A DNA stretch of 64,000 bases from Mycobacterium branderi (GCF_010728725.1 NZ_AP022606.1:4898001-4962000); one strand, 5' to 3'; positions 19,279-31,941 are shown, counted from the first letter of the stretch. Made by a program: numbers and translations. The notes: generated by a model not told the origin, from the letters alone.

Positions 19279-19322
19279 AAAGGCTGCGGTCGCCGCGAAT
19301 CCAGCGGCAACCGCAGCCTTTT
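19279..19322 (+). terminator. Intrinsic terminator after the PPE gene
   Basis: AAGGCTGCGGT (19280-19290) pairs perfectly over 11 bases with ACCGCAGCCTT (19310-19320), followed by TT; the inner part can extend with cgccg/cggc. The stem is flanked by A on one side and T on the other, so it may also work for the converging PE gene on the minus strand. Classical hairpin-plus-U terminators are uncommon in mycobacteria. Confidence 0.8.
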
Positions 19323-19332
19323 AGCTGACCGC

Positions 19333-19611
19333 CTAGCTGTCGGCGACGTCAGGCGCTGGCTGCGTGGCAGCGCCGGCAGCCAGGATGCCCACAAACATCT
19401 CGTGCATCGCCCGGGCTTGGGCGCTGACCGCCCGATAGGCCTCGCCGTGCAGTGCGAACTGCGTCGCCATCAGCGCCGACACCTCGTCGGTGGACGCCGG
19501 GGAAAGCCCGGCCGGCGGGGCGGCGATGGCCGCCTCCAGAGCCTGCAGGGCCGCGCCCCTGCCTTGCAGTTTTGTCAGCGCCGCCGCCAACCGCTCCGGC
19601 TGTATGGCCAT
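19333..19611 (-). CDS. Short PE-domain protein without the usual secretion motif
   Basis: A 92-residue protein made only of a PE-like helical hairpin (IQPERLAAALTKLQGRGAAL, then SPASTDEVSALMATQFALHG and YRAVSAQARAMHEMF). The start at 19611 matches the PE length and is preceded by AAAGG; a longer in-frame start 90 bases upstream is less likely. After the second helix the chain ends in GILAAGAATQPAPDVADS, with no YxxxD/E motif, which most ESX substrates of this family carry. It converges on the PPE gene rather than pairing with one. It may be secreted through a partner or be decaying. Confidence 0.75.
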   Translation of the reverse strand: MAIQPERLAAALTKLQGRGAALQALEAAIAAPPAGLSPASTDEVSALMATQFALHGEAYRAVSAQARAMHEMFVGILAAGAATQPAPDVADS

Positions 19612-19888
19612 ATCGAACGAACCTTTCTCGACAAATCCACCGGAAAATGGGCCGGCCTCTGCGGCGCCTGCCCATTCGCCGTTCATTAGTTTTCCCGACA
19701 CATCGGCCGAAGAACAGGTTCACAACGGCTTTTTAACGGCCGAGTCCGAACCTTTAACACATTTCGTCCGAACATGACGACAACATGAAGAACTTAACAA
19801 CGCCGAAACATTTGATATGGCCAGCCCAGGCGCCGAAAGTGGCGAATTCACATGCGCGGCGCTCTTTCGGAATCGGCGCCCGCATTTC

Positions 19889-22336
19889 CTAACCCGCGCG
19901 GTCGACGGGTCTGTCGGCTGCGCCGCGCAACTCGGCGAGCAGGTCCCGCTCGATCGCGGCTCGCAGCTCCGGGACGTCCTCGGCGTTCCCGTTGGGCAGC
20001 ACGATGCAGAACACGTCGTCGACCATCGAGCCCCGAGTGGTCACTTTCGCCCAAACGATGTCCGCCCCGGCGCGCTCCAGCGTGCCGGTGAGCCGCGCGA
20101 GCAGGCCGGCGCTGTCGGTGGCGCGAACTTCGATCACCTGCCTGCCGGCCGTGCCGTCGAACCAGACGATGCGTGGCTCGGCGGTCGAATCGTGGACAGG
20201 GACACCGGTCGACACGTCGCGCACTGGGCCGCGGTGCGCATCGTTGTCGCGCTCCGCGAGCATGCCGAGCACGTCGAGGTCTCCGCCGAGCGCTCCGGCG
20301 AACTGCTGGCGCAGCAGCTCGGCCGAGGCTGGAGAGCCGAAGTGCGGCGATACCACGAATTCGTTGATCGCGGCGCCCTCGTGGATGTTCACCGATGCGG
20401 AATGCACCCGCAGCGAGTTCAGCGCCAACACGCCCGCGGCCTTGGACAACAGCCCGCGCTGGTCGGGGGCGATCATGGCCACGTGGTAGCTGCGCCGACT
20501 GCTGCCGGCCCGCAACTCCACGTGCACTCGGTGGTCCGCAGCCAGCGAAAGATATTCGGGGTCGATCGGATCGGCGTGCGGCAGCGACTCACCGGCCATC
20601 ACCAGCCGGCAACGCCGCACCAGGTCGGCGACCAGCGACGCCTTCCAGTCGCTCCACACCGCGGGCCCGGTGGCCAGCGCGTCGGCTTCGGTCAGCGCAT
20701 GCAACACGTCCAGTAGCACCGGATCACCGCCGAGGGCATCGGAGACGGCGGCGATGGTGTCCGGGTCGTTGAGGTCGTGGCGGGTGGCCGTCTTCGCCAG
20801 CAGCAGATGGTGCAACACCAGCGTCGAGAGCATCTCGACGTCGGATGGCCACATACCCAGCCTGGTGCCGATCTGCGTCGCCAGCTTGGCGCCGATGACG
20901 CTGTGGTCCGCGCCCCGGCCCTTACCGATGTCGTGCAGCAGCGCGGCAAGTACCAGCAGATCGGGGCGTGCCACCCGGGTCGTGAAAACCCTTGCGCGCA
21001 CGGCTGTTTCGACTAGGTGCCGGTCCACTGTCCAAATATGGACGATGTCGTGAGGCGGCAGGTCGCGGACGGCCTCCCATTCCGGGAACACCCGGCCCCA
21101 TAGCCCTGTGCGGTCGAGCGCCTCGATGGTTGCCACCATGGCAGGCCCGGCGGCCAGCAGGACCAACAGATTGTCCAGCGCCTCGCGCGGCCACGGTGTG
21201 CGCAGCTCGGGCGCGGTGTCGGCCAGCCAGCTCAGCGTGGACGCCGCGATCGGCAAGCCGGTGACGGCCGACGCGGCGGCCACCCGCAACACCAGGGCGG
21301 GATCGCGTTCCGGTCGCGCGTCGCGGGCCAGCACCACCTCCCCCGCATACTCGACCACGCCCTCGTCCAGCGGCCGGCGCAGCCGGGGCCGCATCGCCGA
21401 CATCCCGCGCCGCGGCAGCGCGTTGGCGGCCGTGCGCAGGCCGGCGTCGACCCGATAGCTGATGGTCCGGGCCACGTCGGACAGTGCGCGGGCCAGGTCG
21501 TATCTGTCGCCGATCTGCAATGCCGCGCTGATCTCGTCCGCGTACTGAGCCAATAGCAGGTCATGGCCGCGCCCGGAGACGCGGTGCAGTTCGGTGCGGA
21601 CGTCGAGCAGCGTCAGGTAGGCGGCGGCCAGCGAACCGCTATCGCGGTCGGCGAGCTGGGCCACGGCCAGCGCCTCGAGCAGTTGGACATCGCGCAGCCC
21701 GCCGCGACCGCATTTCAGGTCTGGCTCGGCGCGGTGCGCGATCTCGCCGCTGCGGCGCCACCTCGACTGGGTGGCTTCGACGAGTTCGCTGAAGCGCGAA
21801 CGAATTTCAGCTCGCCACTGCTGGCGTACGCCGTCGACGAGTCGGGCCGAGAGCTGCTCATCGCCGGCGATGTGGCGCGCGTCCAGCATGGCAAGGCCGG
21901 CGGAAATGTCCTCGCCCGCAACCTGCAATGCCTCGGTAACCGTGCGTACGCTGTGGTCCAGACGAATGTTGCTGTCCCACAACGGATACCACAAGGCCTC
22001 CGCGACTCGGCCGACGGTGTCTGCGGCCACCTCGTCGTGGACCAGCAGCAGGTCCAGGTCGGAATGCGGCAACAGCTCGCGGCGGCCCAGCGAACCGGTA
22101 GCGACGACCGCAAAGCCACTGTCCACAGTGATCCCGATTTCGGTTGCCTTGGCGCACAGCCAGAATTCGTGCAACTCCCCCCACGCTCGACGCAGCGCCG
22201 CCGCATCCACTTGGCATGGTGAGCTGGCGAGCAGCTGGCTCCGGGCAGCAACTAAATCAGTTGCGGCACAGCGATTTACACCTGAGGCGAAATCCGACCG
22301 GAATGCCTCGGGTGAATCTGGGCCAGGTGGTGTCAT
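19889..22336 (-). CDS. glnD: PII uridylyl/adenylyltransferase GlnD
   Basis: An 815-residue bifunctional enzyme that modifies and demodifies the PII protein in response to glutamine. Order: nucleotidyltransferase domain with [18 protein letters not shown] near residue 80, linker helices, an HD hydrolase domain ([20 protein letters not shown] near 470) and two C-terminal ACT domains. In actinobacteria the family is known to adenylylate the conserved tyrosine of PII rather than uridylylate it. Thirty-six bases separate it from glnB, forming the amt-glnB-glnD operon. Confidence 0.96.
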   Translation of the reverse strand: MTPPGPDSPEAFRSDFASGVNRCAATDLVAARSQLLASSPCQVDAAALRRAWGELHEFWLCAKATEIGITVDSGFAVVATGSLGRRELLPHSDLDLLLVHDEVAADTVGRVAEALWYPLWDSNIRLDHSVRTVTEALQVAGEDISAGLAMLDARHIAGDEQLSARLVDGVRQQWRAEIRSRFSELVEATQSRWRRSGEIAHRAEPDLKCGRGGLRDVQLLEALAVAQLADRDSGSLAAAYLTLLDVRTELHRVSGRGHDLLLAQYADEISAALQIGDRYDLARALSDVARTISYRVDAGLRTAANALPRRGMSAMRPRLRRPLDEGVVEYAGEVVLARDARPERDPALVLRVAAASAVTGLPIAASTLSWLADTAPELRTPWPREALDNLLVLLAAGPAMVATIEALDRTGLWGRVFPEWEAVRDLPPHDIVHIWTVDRHLVETAVRARVFTTRVARPDLLVLAALLHDIGKGRGADHSVIGAKLATQIGTRLGMWPSDVEMLSTLVLHHLLLAKTATRHDLNDPDTIAAVSDALGGDPVLLDVLHALTEADALATGPAVWSDWKASLVADLVRRCRLVMAGESLPHADPIDPEYLSLAADHRVHVELRAGSSRRSYHVAMIAPDQRGLLSKAAGVLALNSLRVHSASVNIHEGAAINEFVVSPHFGSPASAELLRQQFAGALGGDLDVLGMLAERDNDAHRGPVRDVSTGVPVHDSTAEPRIVWFDGTAGRQVIEVRATDSAGLLARLTGTLERAGADIVWAKVTTRGSMVDDVFCIVLPNGNAEDVPELRAAIERDLLAELRGAADRPVDRAG

Positions 22337-22372
22337 TACTGCCCAGGTCGGATCAGCTGCTCACGATCAGTC

Positions 22373-24101
<1,729 letters not shown>

Positions 24102-24148
24102 GCCCGCAACCTCCTGTCATTGACCTGGTCAAACAATGAGCAGTGGTT

Positions 24149-24186
24149 GTTTCGGGTCCGACGCGGCGCGGTTTCGCGGGAGTTAC
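24149..24186 (-). promoter_or_regulatory. GlnR-type operator upstream of amt-glnB-glnD
   Basis: On the minus strand the order is GTAAC, 6 bases, GAAAC, 6 bases, GCGTC, 6 bases, GAAAC. This fits the two-site GlnR box of actinobacteria (gTnAC-n6-GAAAC, twice, six apart) in every spacing and in most positions; only the third block deviates. It ends 47 bases before the amt start, suitable for activation of the nitrogen operon under ammonium limitation. Confidence 0.75.
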
Positions 24187-24208
24187 AGGGTGCTCACCGG
24201 AGGTGAGA

Positions 24209-25438
24209 TCACCCCAGCAATGCGTCGACGAACGCGGCGGGCTCGAACGGCGCCAGGTCGTCGGGCCCCTCCCCGAGCCCGACCAACTTTACCGGCACGC
24301 CCAGTTCCTGCTGGACCCGAAAGACGATGCCGCCCTTGGCCGTGCCGTCCAGCTTGGTCAGCACGGCGCCGGTGATGTCGACGACGTCGGCGAACACCTT
24401 CGCCTGCGAGAGCCCGTTCTGGCCGATCGTGGCGTCGAGCACTAGCAGCACCTCGTCGACCGCCGCGCGCCGGCTCACCACCCGCTTGACCTTGCCAAGC
24501 TCGTCCATCAGCCCCGTCTTGGTGTGCAGCCGTCCAGCGGTGTCGATGACGACGACGTCGGCGCCGGACGCAATGCCCTTGTCCACCGTGTCGAACGCCA
24601 CCGATGCGGGGTCGGCGCCCTCGGCTCCGCGCACCACCTCGGCGCCCACCCGGGCGGCCCAGGTCTGCAGCTGGTCGGCCGCGGCGGCCCTGAACGTGTC
24701 GGCCGCGCCCAGCACGACGCGGCGACCGTCCGCGACCAGGACCCGCGCCAGCTTGCCGACCGTCGTGGTCTTGCCGGTGCCGTTGACGCCGACGACCAGC
24801 AGCACCGACGGATGGTCGGCGTGCGGCAGCGCGCGGATGGAGCGGTCCAGGTCGGGGCGCAGCTCGCTGATCAGGACCTCGCGCAGCACCGCGCGGGCCT
24901 CGGCCTCGGTGCGGACGTTCTTGCTGGCCAGTTGGCTGCGCAGCTGCGTGACCACCGAGGCGGCGACCACCGGGCCGAGGTCGGAGATCAGCAGGGTGTC
25001 TTCGACTTCCTGCCAGGAGTCTTCGTCGAGGTCCCCGCCGCCGAGCAGGCCCAGCATGCTGCGGCCCAGCGCGTTCTGCGACCTGGCCAGCCGGCCGCGC
25101 AGCCGCTCCAACCGCCCTTCGGGCGGCGCGATCGCCTCGATGTCGGGAGCCACCACTTGGGGTTCCGGCAACTCGATGTCAGTGATCGTGCGTTTGGGCG
25201 CGTCGCGCGGAATGGCCGCGTCGTCGCCGACGCCGGGCAGGCCGGTGGTGTCGAGCCGCTCTGTCTGGCTGAACGTGATTCCGGACGACGCGGTGTAGCC
25301 GCCAGAACGGTCGACGGTCTGCTCGCGGGCCGACAGGCTGATCTGCCTCCGGCGGTAACGGACCAGGCCGAAGACCAGCGCGGCGATGACGACCAGTGCG
25401 GCGACGACCGCTATTGCGATCCAGAGGCTTTCAGACAC
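24209..25438 (-). CDS. ftsY: Signal recognition particle receptor FtsY
   Basis: A 409-residue SRP receptor GTPase. It starts at a GTG (VSESLWIAIA) with one N-terminal membrane helix (about residues 4-28), as in other actinobacteria. A charged linker leads to the NG domain with GVNGTGKTTTVGKLA, DTFRAAAADQL, DTAGRLH and TKLDGTAKGG. It pairs with Ffh at the Sec translocon. The gene lies downstream of smc in the fpg-smc-ftsY block conserved in actinobacteria. Confidence 0.98.
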   Translation of the reverse strand: MSESLWIAIAVVAALVVIAALVFGLVRYRRRQISLSAREQTVDRSGGYTASSGITFSQTERLDTTGLPGVGDDAAIPRDAPKRTITDIELPEPQVVAPDIEAIAPPEGRLERLRGRLARSQNALGRSMLGLLGGGDLDEDSWQEVEDTLLISDLGPVVAASVVTQLRSQLASKNVRTEAEARAVLREVLISELRPDLDRSIRALPHADHPSVLLVVGVNGTGKTTTVGKLARVLVADGRRVVLGAADTFRAAAADQLQTWAARVGAEVVRGAEGADPASVAFDTVDKGIASGADVVVIDTAGRLHTKTGLMDELGKVKRVVSRRAAVDEVLLVLDATIGQNGLSQAKVFADVVDITGAVLTKLDGTAKGGIVFRVQQELGVPVKLVGLGEGPDDLAPFEPAAFVDALLG

Positions 25439-25487
25439 CCCGCCATTGTTCCAGGGGTGACAGGCGGCGCCGCCGGCCCCTAGCGCT

Positions 25488-25545
25488 CGACTGTGAACCA
25501 TACGACGGGTTTTCGGCGTGTCGCGTCGCCTCGTTCACACTCGCG
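25488..25545 (+). repeat. 58-bp intergenic repeat, copy A
   Basis: Between the stop of smc and the start of ftsY. Ends CGACTGTGAA and TTCACACTCG form an imperfect inverted repeat. It contains the 17-base core CGGCGTGTCGCGTCGCC, shared exactly with the reverse complement of copy B at 6663-6720. Confidence 0.7.
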
Positions 25546-25553
25546 GTGCGCGG

Positions 25554-28500
25554 CTATGCGGGGCTGCCGACCAGCTCCTGACCCCGCAGCCGCTGTGAGA
25601 TGACCGCGGTGATGCCGTCGTCACGCATCGTGACGCCGTACAGGGCGTCAGCCACTTCCATCGTGGGCTTCTGGTGGGTGATCACGATCAGCTGCGACTG
25701 GGCGCGCAGCTGCTCGAACAGGTGCAGCAGCCGGTGCAGGTTGGTGTCGTCGAGCGCGGCCTCGACCTCGTCCATGATGTAGAACGGCGACGGGCGGGCC
25801 CGAAAGATCGCGACCAGCATCGCCACCGCCGTGAGCGCTTTCTCGCCGCCGGACAGCAGCGAGAGCCGCTTGATCTTCTTGCCCGGCGGGCGGGCCTCGA
25901 CCTCGATTCCGGTGGTGAGCATGTCGTCGGGGTCGGTCAGCCGCAGCCGGCCCTCGCCGCCGGGGAACAACGTGGCGAATACCTGCTCGAACTCGCGTTC
26001 CACGTCGGCGTAGGCGTCGGTGAACACCTGCAGGATGCGGGCGTCGACGTCGGCGATGACGTCGAGCAGATCCTTGCGTGCCGCCTTGACGTCCTCCAAC
26101 TGCGTGGACAGGAAGTTGTAGCGCTCCTCCAGCGCGGCGAACTCCTCTAGTGCCAGCGGGTTGACCCGGCCGAGCTCGGCCAGCTCGCGTTCGGCGCGCT
26201 TGGCGCGGCGTTCCTGAGTGGCCCGATCGTAGGGCATCGGCGCCGGCGCGGTGACCTGCTCGCCGCGCTCGCGGGCCTGTTCGTATTCAGCCATCTCCAG
26301 CTCTGACGGCGGCAGCGGGACGTCCGGGCCGTATTCGGCGACCAAGTCGTCGGGCGCCATGCCGAACTGCTCGAGCACCATCTGCTCGAGCTGCTCGATG
26401 CGCAGCGCCGCCTGCGCCTTGGCCACCTCGTCCCGGTGCATCGACTCGGTCAGCGCAGCGACCCGGTTGCCCAACGCGTTCACCTCGTCTCGCACCGACG
26501 CCATCGCCGTGGACCGCTGCTGGCGTTCGGCAGCCAGCGCGTCGCGGTTGCGCGACGCGGCGCGCACCACCTGGTCCAGTTTGTCGGCCAGCAGCCGTCC
26601 GGCGTCGGCCACCGCGGCGGCCACCGCGGCGGCATGCTCACGCGCGGCGCGGGCCTGCTGGGCGCGCACTCGGGCCTCACGTTCGGCAGCGGCGGCACGA
26701 CGCAGCGAATCTGCCCGCCCCCGAACGGCATTCGCGCGTTCCTCGGCGGTGCGCACCGCCAACCGGGCTTCGACCTCGGCGGCCCGGGCGGCCTCGGCGG
26801 CGGCCGCGATCTGCTGGCGCTCGACGGGCTCGGTGGCGGTTTCCGGCTGGGTCTGCTCGGCGTTGCGCAACCGGGTCTCCAGCTCGCCAAGCTCCTCGAG
26901 GGCCTGGGCGCGTCCGGCCTCCAGCTCCTCGCGCTGGTGCAGCAGCCGGCGCCACTCCTCCTCCGCGGTGCGGGCGTCCTGGCCCAGCCGGCCCAGCTGC
27001 TCGTAGATCGCCGAGATCGCGGCGTCGGATTCGTTGAGCGCGGCCAGCGCCTGCTCGGCGGCGTCCTGGCGGGCGGCCTGTTCGCTCAACGCCCCCGACA
27101 GCGCCGCCGTCAGTTGGCTCGCCTGCGCCTCGGCGGCGGCGAGCTCGGCGCGCGCCTTGTCGATCTCGCTGGTGATCTCCAGCGTCGACGGTTTGCGGTC
27201 CGAACCGCCGCTCACCCACCCGGCGCCGACCAGATCGCCGTCGAGCGTGACTGCACGCAACTTCGGTTGTCCCGCAACAAGTTCCAGGGCGGCGGTGAGG
27301 TCGGCGACCACCGCGACGCCGGACAGCATCGCGGTCATCGCCCCGCGCAGCCGGGGCGGCGCGTCGACGAGGTCCAACGCCCAGCGGGCGCCGCCGGGCA
27401 AAGCGCCCTGTGGCGCAGGCTGTTCCGGCCAGTCCCCCAGCACGATCGCCGCGCGGCCTCCGTCGGCCTGCTTGAGCGCGGTCACCGCCGAGCGGGCCGC
27501 GCCGAAGCTGTCGGCCGCGACCGCATCCGCAGCCGCGCCGAGGACCGCCGCCAGCGCCGTCTCGTAGCCGGAGGCCACCTTGACCAGTTTGGCAAGAGTG
27601 CCGAAAATGCCTGCGCCACTGCGGTTTTCGGTCAGCCAGGCGGCACCGTCCTTACGTTCGAGGCCCACCGCCAGCGCGTCGATGCGCGCCCGCAGCGACG
27701 CGACCTGCCGTTCGGCGCCGCGCTCGGCGGCCTGCAGTTCTGCGACCCGCTCGTCGGCCAGCCGCAGCGCCGCGACCGTGCGGTCGTGGTGCTCGTCGAG
27801 ACCGACCTCGCCCTGGTCGAGCTCACCGACCCGGCCCTGCACGGTTTCGAACTCGGCCTGGGCCTGCTGGGCGCGGGCGGCGGCTTGTTCGATGCGCTCC
27901 GAGAGCTTGGCCACCTGGGAGTCTGTCGACTCGACCCGCGCACGCATGGTTTCCACCTGGCCGGCCAGCCGGGCCAGGCCCTCGCGCCGGTCGGCTTCGG
28001 CGCGCACCGCCGCCAGGTGCGCCGCTTCGGCTTCGGCTGCGTGGCGTTCGCGGTGGGCCAGTTCCGCGCGGGCGGCCTCCAGCCGGCTGCGCGCGCCGGC
28101 CAGCTCGGCCAGCAGCTGTTGTTCTTGCGCCGCGACCTGTTCGGCTTCGGCCTCCAGCGCGTCGGGGTCGGGACCGCCGGTGGCGGCCGGCTCGACGTCG
28201 AGATGCTGGGCGCGTTCGGTGGCGATGCGCACGGTGGCGCTGACCCGTTCGGCCAACGCCGACAAGGCAAACCAGGTCTGCTGGGCCGTTTCGGCCTTGT
28301 TCGACAAGGCGGCCAGCGCGTGCTCGTGGGCAGCCAGTTCCTCCGAGGCCACCGACATCCGGGCCGCGGCCTCGTCGTGCTCGCGGCGCAGCGCCGCCTC
28401 AGCCTCGCCTGCGTCGTTGAGCTCGGCCTGCCGGGTGACGACGTCGTCGGCGGCCAGCCGCAGCCGGGCGTCACGCAGGTCGGCCTGGATGGTCGCCGCG

Positions 28501-29141
28501 CGACGGGCCACCTCGGCCTGGCGGCCCAACGGTTTGAGCTGGCGGCGCAGTTCGGTGGTCAGGTCGGTGAGCCGGGCGAGGTTCGCCGACATCGCCTCGA
28601 GCTTGCGGACCGCCTTTTCCTTGCGCTTGCGGTGCTTGAGCACGCCGGCGGCTTCCTCGATGAATGCGCGGCGGTCCTCCGGCCGCGACTCCAGGATTTC
28701 GTTCAGCTTGCCCTGCCCGACGATCACGTGCATCTCGCGGCCGATGCCGGAGTCGGAGAGCAGCTCCTGCACATCCATCAAACGGCAAGTGCTGCCGTTG
28801 ATTTCGTATTCGCTGGCGCCGTCGCGGAACATCCGGCGGGTGATCGACACCTCGGAGTATTCGATCGGCAGCGCGTTGTCGGAATTGTCGATGGTGACGG
28901 TGACCTCGGCGCGGCCCAGCGGCGCCCGCGACGATGTGCCGGCAAAGATGACGTCTTCCATCTTGCCGCCGCGCAGCGTCTTGGCGCCCTGCTCGCCCAT
29001 CACCCACGCCAGCGCGTCGACGACATTGGATTTGCCCGAGCCGTTGGGCCCGACCACGCAGGTGATGCCCGGCTCGAAGCGCAGAGTCGTCGGCGAAGCG
29101 AAGGACTTGAAGCCCTTGAGCGTCAGACTCTTGAGGTACAC
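25554..29141 (-). CDS. smc: Chromosome partition protein SMC
   Basis: A 1195-residue SMC ATPase that, with ScpA and ScpB, loops and organises the chromosome. Walker [18 protein letters not shown] is at about residue 32. Two long coiled coils, rich in Ala, Glu and Arg, flank a hinge at about 500-660 ([13 protein letters not shown], then [12 protein letters not shown]). The signature [15 protein letters not shown] and Walker [14 protein letters not shown] are in the C-terminal head. The GTG start ([14 protein letters not shown]) follows an AGGTAG sequence. Separated from acyP by 11 bases. Confidence 0.98.
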   Translation of the reverse strand: MYLKSLTLKGFKSFASPTTLRFEPGITCVVGPNGSGKSNVVDALAWVMGEQGAKTLRGGKMEDVIFAGTSSRAPLGRAEVTVTIDNSDNALPIEYSEVSITRRMFRDGASEYEINGSTCRLMDVQELLSDSGIGREMHVIVGQGKLNEILESRPEDRRAFIEEAAGVLKHRKRKEKAVRKLEAMSANLARLTDLTTELRRQLKPLGRQAEVARRAATIQADLRDARLRLAADDVVTRQAELNDAGEAEAALRREHDEAAARMSVASEELAAHEHALAALSNKAETAQQTWFALSALAERVSATVRIATERAQHLDVEPAATGGPDPDALEAEAEQVAAQEQQLLAELAGARSRLEAARAELAHRERHAAEAEAAHLAAVRAEADRREGLARLAGQVETMRARVESTDSQVAKLSERIEQAAARAQQAQAEFETVQGRVGELDQGEVGLDEHHDRTVAALRLADERVAELQAAERGAERQVASLRARIDALAVGLERKDGAAWLTENRSGAGIFGTLAKLVKVASGYETALAAVLGAAADAVAADSFGAARSAVTALKQADGGRAAIVLGDWPEQPAPQGALPGGARWALDLVDAPPRLRGAMTAMLSGVAVVADLTAALELVAGQPKLRAVTLDGDLVGAGWVSGGSDRKPSTLEITSEIDKARAELAAAEAQASQLTAALSGALSEQAARQDAAEQALAALNESDAAISAIYEQLGRLGQDARTAEEEWRRLLHQREELEAGRAQALEELGELETRLRNAEQTQPETATEPVERQQIAAAAEAARAAEVEARLAVRTAEERANAVRGRADSLRRAAAAEREARVRAQQARAAREHAAAVAAAVADAGRLLADKLDQVVRAASRNRDALAAERQQRSTAMASVRDEVNALGNRVAALTESMHRDEVAKAQAALRIEQLEQMVLEQFGMAPDDLVAEYGPDVPLPPSELEMAEYEQARERGEQVTAPAPMPYDRATQERRAKRAERELAELGRVNPLALEEFAALEERYNFLSTQLEDVKAARKDLLDVIADVDARILQVFTDAYADVEREFEQVFATLFPGGEGRLRLTDPDDMLTTGIEVEARPPGKKIKRLSLLSGGEKALTAVAMLVAIFRARPSPFYIMDEVEAALDDTNLHRLLHLFEQLRAQSQLIVITHQKPTMEVADALYGVTMRDDGITAVISQRLRGQELVGSPA

Positions 29142-29152
29142 GACGTGTGAGA

Positions 29153-29428
29153 CTACCTTTCGGTGAACCCGTTCATGGGTTCGCCGCGCTGCGACCAGTC
29201 GGCGACGACTTTGTCGACGTGGCCTGGTGTTTTGCCACCCTGCAGCAGACCCAGCAGTTTCTCGCACGCCTCGCGTGGGCCCTGCGCGACGACCTGCACC
29301 CGCCCGTCGGGCCTGTTGGCGGCGTAGCCGGTCAGCCCCAGCTCCAGCGCGCGGCTGCGCGTCCACCACCGGAAGCCGACGCCCTGCACCCGGCCGTGCA
29401 CCCAGGCGGTGAGCCGGACATCAGGCAT
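29153..29428 (-). CDS. acyP: Acylphosphatase
   Basis: A 91-residue enzyme that hydrolyses acyl phosphates such as carbamoyl- or acetyl-phosphate. The phosphate-binding loop [11 protein letters not shown] holds catalytic R20, and N38 is in [11 protein letters not shown]. The gene overlaps the end of the OsmC gene by 8 bases and precedes smc by 11, so it belongs to the fpg-osmC-acyP-smc string. Physiological substrate not known. Confidence 0.95.
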   Translation of the reverse strand: MPDVRLTAWVHGRVQGVGFRWWTRSRALELGLTGYAANRPDGRVQVVAQGPREACEKLLGLLQGGKTPGHVDKVVADWSQRGEPMNGFTER

Positions 29429-29828
29429 CGGCGATCTCGAAGGTGACTTTCGTGCCGGATTTCAGGGTGCGCCCGACAGTGCACACCTGGTCGACGGCGC
29501 GCTGCACGACGGTCAGCACGCGGGCCTTCTCGGCGTCGTCGAGGCCGGACAGGTCGAGCTCGAGGGTCTCCTCCAGCAGCGGGTAGCGCTCCTGCTCGCG
29601 GTCGGCCTGGCCCGAGACACGGACGACCGCCTGGTAGTCGTCGCCGAGACGGCGGGCCAGCGGCTGGTCGCTGGCCATCCCGCTGCAGGCGGCCAGCGCG
29701 ATCTTGAGCAGCTCCCCCGGCGTGAACACGCCCTCGACGTCCTCGGAGCCGACGAGGACCTGGGCGCCTCGCGAGCTATGCCCGGTGTAGCGCCGTGTAC
29801 CCGTACGTTCGACCCACAGTTGCGTCAT
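29421..29828 (-). CDS. OsmC/Ohr-family peroxide-resistance protein
   Basis: A 135-residue protein of the OsmC fold. The paired reactive cysteines are C48 (LAACSGMA) and C116 ([10 protein letters not shown]), which reduce organic hydroperoxides with thiol donors. It has the length and central position (Rv2923c type) conserved in mycobacteria. The gene overlaps acyP and lies 10 bases after the fpg stop. Whether it prefers organic hydroperoxides or another thiol substrate cannot be told from sequence. Confidence 0.88.
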   Translation of the reverse strand: MTQLWVERTGTRRYTGHSSRGAQVLVGSEDVEGVFTPGELLKIALAACSGMASDQPLARRLGDDYQAVVRVSGQADREQERYPLLEETLELDLSGLDDAEKARVLTVVQRAVDQVCTVGRTLKSGTKVTFEIADA

Positions 29829-29838
29829 GGCTTCTTTT

Positions 29839-30690
29839 CTACCGGCGTGGCCGCGGTTGACACCTCGGACAGTAGAACGACGAGCGGTTCATGAATTTCT
29901 CGCGGCGGATCACCGCGCCGCAGCGCCGGCATGGTTGGCCGTCGCGGCCGTAGGCGTCCAGCGACCGGTCGAAGTAGCCGGACTGGCCGTTGACATTGAC
30001 ATAGAGCGAATCGAATGAGGTGCCGCCGTGGGCCAGCGCATCGCGCATCACGTCGGCCGCCGCCTGCAGCACGGCGGTCAGTTTCGGCCTGGTCAGCGTG
30101 TCGGCCAGCCGCGTGCCGTTCACCTTGGCCCGCCACAGCGCCTCGTCGGCGTAGATGTTGCCGATCCCCGACACGACGGTTTGGTCCAGCAGTTGGCGTT
30201 TGATCTCGGAATGCTTGCGCCGCAACACATTAACGACCGCCTTGGCGTCGAAGCGCGGGTCGAGCGGGTCGCGGCCCAAGTGCGCCACCGGCGCGGGCAC
30301 CACACTGCCGTCGACGGTCACCAGGTCGGCCAACAACCACCCACCGAAGGTCCGCTGGTCGACAAAGCTCAGCGCGGTCCCGTCGTCGAGCACCGCGGCA
30401 ATCCGCAGGTGACCGGTGTTGGGGACGGTGCCGATCAGCATCTGCCCGCTCATTCCCAGATGCACGACGAGCGCGGTGTCGCCGTCGTCCAGCGTCAGCC
30501 ACAGATATTTGCCGCGCCGGTCGGTACCGGTGATCCGCGCACCGAGCAGCCGCGCCGTCAAATCGGCCGGGCCGGCCTCGTGGCGGCGCACCGCCCGGGG
30601 GTGATGCACCCGGACCGCGGAGATGGTCTTGCCGACCACATGGTCAGCCAACCCGCGCCGCACCACCTCGACTTCGGGTAATTCAGGCAC
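29839..30690 (-). CDS. fpg: Formamidopyrimidine-DNA glycosylase
   Basis: A 283-residue DNA-repair enzyme (MutM) that excises 8-oxoguanine and formamidopyrimidines and nicks the strand. After the initiator, the N-terminus [13 protein letters not shown] supplies the catalytic proline and glutamate. A helix-two-turn-helix ([16 protein letters not shown]) and a C-terminal zinc finger with four cysteines (CRRCG and CPRC) are intact. The GTG start overlaps the rnc stop by 8 bases. Confidence 0.98.
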   Translation of the reverse strand: MPELPEVEVVRRGLADHVVGKTISAVRVHHPRAVRRHEAGPADLTARLLGARITGTDRRGKYLWLTLDDGDTALVVHLGMSGQMLIGTVPNTGHLRIAAVLDDGTALSFVDQRTFGGWLLADLVTVDGSVVPAPVAHLGRDPLDPRFDAKAVVNVLRRKHSEIKRQLLDQTVVSGIGNIYADEALWRAKVNGTRLADTLTRPKLTAVLQAAADVMRDALAHGGTSFDSLYVNVNGQSGYFDRSLDAYGRDGQPCRRCGAVIRREKFMNRSSFYCPRCQPRPRR

Positions 30691-31363
30691 TGTCGAGAGC
30701 GGTCCACGCGGCCGCCGCGGCCTTTTGCTCGGCCTCCTTTTTGGTGCGGCCCACACCCGAGCCGTACTCGGTGTCCATCACGATCACGACGGCAGTGAAC
30801 ACCTTGTCGTGGTCCGGACCGGTAGAGGTCACCTGGTATGACGGCGCGCCCAGGCCGCGCGCGGCGGTCAGCTCCTGCAGGCTGGTCTTCCAGTCCAGGC
30901 CAGCGCCCAATGTGGGCGCCGCGTCCAGCAGCCCGCCGAACAACCGCAGGATCACCTCGCGGGCGGTGTCGATGCCGTGGTGCAGGTAGATCGCGCCCAG
31001 CAGCGATTCCATCCCGTCGGCCAGGATGCTGGATTTGTCCGCGCCGCCCGTGTTTGCCTCGCCGCGGCCCAGCAGCAGATGAGCGCCCAGCCCGTGGTCG
31101 GTCAGACCCCGCGCGACGTCGGCCAGCGCCTGGGTGTTGACCACGCTGGCCCGCAGCTTCGCCAAGTCCCCCTCGGAGCGGTCCGGGTGGCGGCGGAAGA
31201 GCTCGTCGGTGATGGTCAGGCCGAGGACCGCGTCGCCGAGAAACTCCAGGCGCTCGTTGGTGGGCAGGCCGCCATGCTCGTAGGCGTAGCTGCGGTGGGT
31301 CAGCGCCAGGGTCAGCAATTCGTCGGGCAGATCGACGCCCAGCGCGTCGAGCAGATCACTCAC
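30683..31363 (-). CDS. rnc: Ribonuclease III
   Basis: A 226-residue dimeric endonuclease for double-stranded RNA, processing rRNA precursors and some mRNAs. The signature [14 protein letters not shown] holds the acidic metal ligands, [13 protein letters not shown] the second pair; a dsRNA-binding domain ([14 protein letters not shown], then [18 protein letters not shown]) ends the protein. The GTG start overlaps the DUF177 stop by 4 bases (GTGA). Confidence 0.97.
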   Translation of the reverse strand: MSDLLDALGVDLPDELLTLALTHRSYAYEHGGLPTNERLEFLGDAVLGLTITDELFRRHPDRSEGDLAKLRASVVNTQALADVARGLTDHGLGAHLLLGRGEANTGGADKSSILADGMESLLGAIYLHHGIDTAREVILRLFGGLLDAAPTLGAGLDWKTSLQELTAARGLGAPSYQVTSTGPDHDKVFTAVVIVMDTEYGSGVGRTKKEAEQKAAAAAWTALDSA

Positions 31364-31941
31364 TGCCCCGCCTCGTCGTCCGGGGACAGCATCGCGGTCA
31401 GTTTCGCCCAGCGCGGGTCGATCTTCTCGTGGTGATGGCCGGGTTCGGCGGTGGCCAGCGGGACACCGCAGTCGGGGCACAGGCCGGGGCAATCTGCCCG
31501 GCACACCGGCGACAGCGGCAGTTCCAGTCCGACGGCGTCGATGACGGGCTGCTCGAGATCGACGATGTCGTCGACGACGCGGCCGACCTCGTCTTCCTCG
31601 GTGGTGGCGTCGGTGGCGCTGTCGGGGTAAGCGAACAGTTCGGTCAGCTCGACCTGCACGTGCCCGGCGACCGCCGTCAGGCATCGTGCGCACTCGCCGG
31701 CGGTGGGCGCGCCCAGCGTGCCGGTCACCAGCACGCCTTCCGACACCGACTCGACCCGCAGATCCAGCTGCAGCGGGGCGCCGCGCTCGATCGCGATCAT
31801 GTCCAGCCCGATCCGGGACGGGCTCGCCACGGTGTCGTGCACCGAAAACATTGCTCCGGGGCGGCGTCCCAGTCGCGCAATGTTGATCGCCAGCGGCGAA
31901 ATCGGATGCCGCTGGGCGGTGGAACTGTGCTGCCTGGGCAT
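31360..31941 (-). CDS. DUF177/YceD-family protein (Rv2926c type)
   Basis: A 193-residue protein with a conserved cysteine-rich C-terminal part, [13 protein letters not shown], and a CARCL pair near residue 87, suggesting metal binding. YceD-family proteins are linked to 23S rRNA metabolism. In many bacteria the gene is followed by rpmF; here it is directly upstream of rnc and overlaps its start by 4 bases, a conserved actinobacterial order. The first 15 residues are variable; a later start is possible. Confidence 0.88.
   Translation of the reverse strand: MPRQHSSTAQRHPISPLAINIARLGRRPGAMFSVHDTVASPSRIGLDMIAIERGAPLQLDLRVESVSEGVLVTGTLGAPTAGECARCLTAVAGHVQVELTELFAYPDSATDATTEEDEVGRVVDDIVDLEQPVIDAVGLELPLSPVCRADCPGLCPDCGVPLATAEPGHHHEKIDPRWAKLTAMLSPDDEAGQ

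Noticed and set aside
19612..19888. Small RNA or gene upstream of the short PE gene
   Set aside because: Only AT-rich TTAAC-containing sequence; no hairpin with terminator or credible frame.
26436..29166. Very long plus-strand open frames opposite smc (up to 904 codons)
   Set aside because: Mirror of smc coding bias; no family resemblance, and smc itself is certain.
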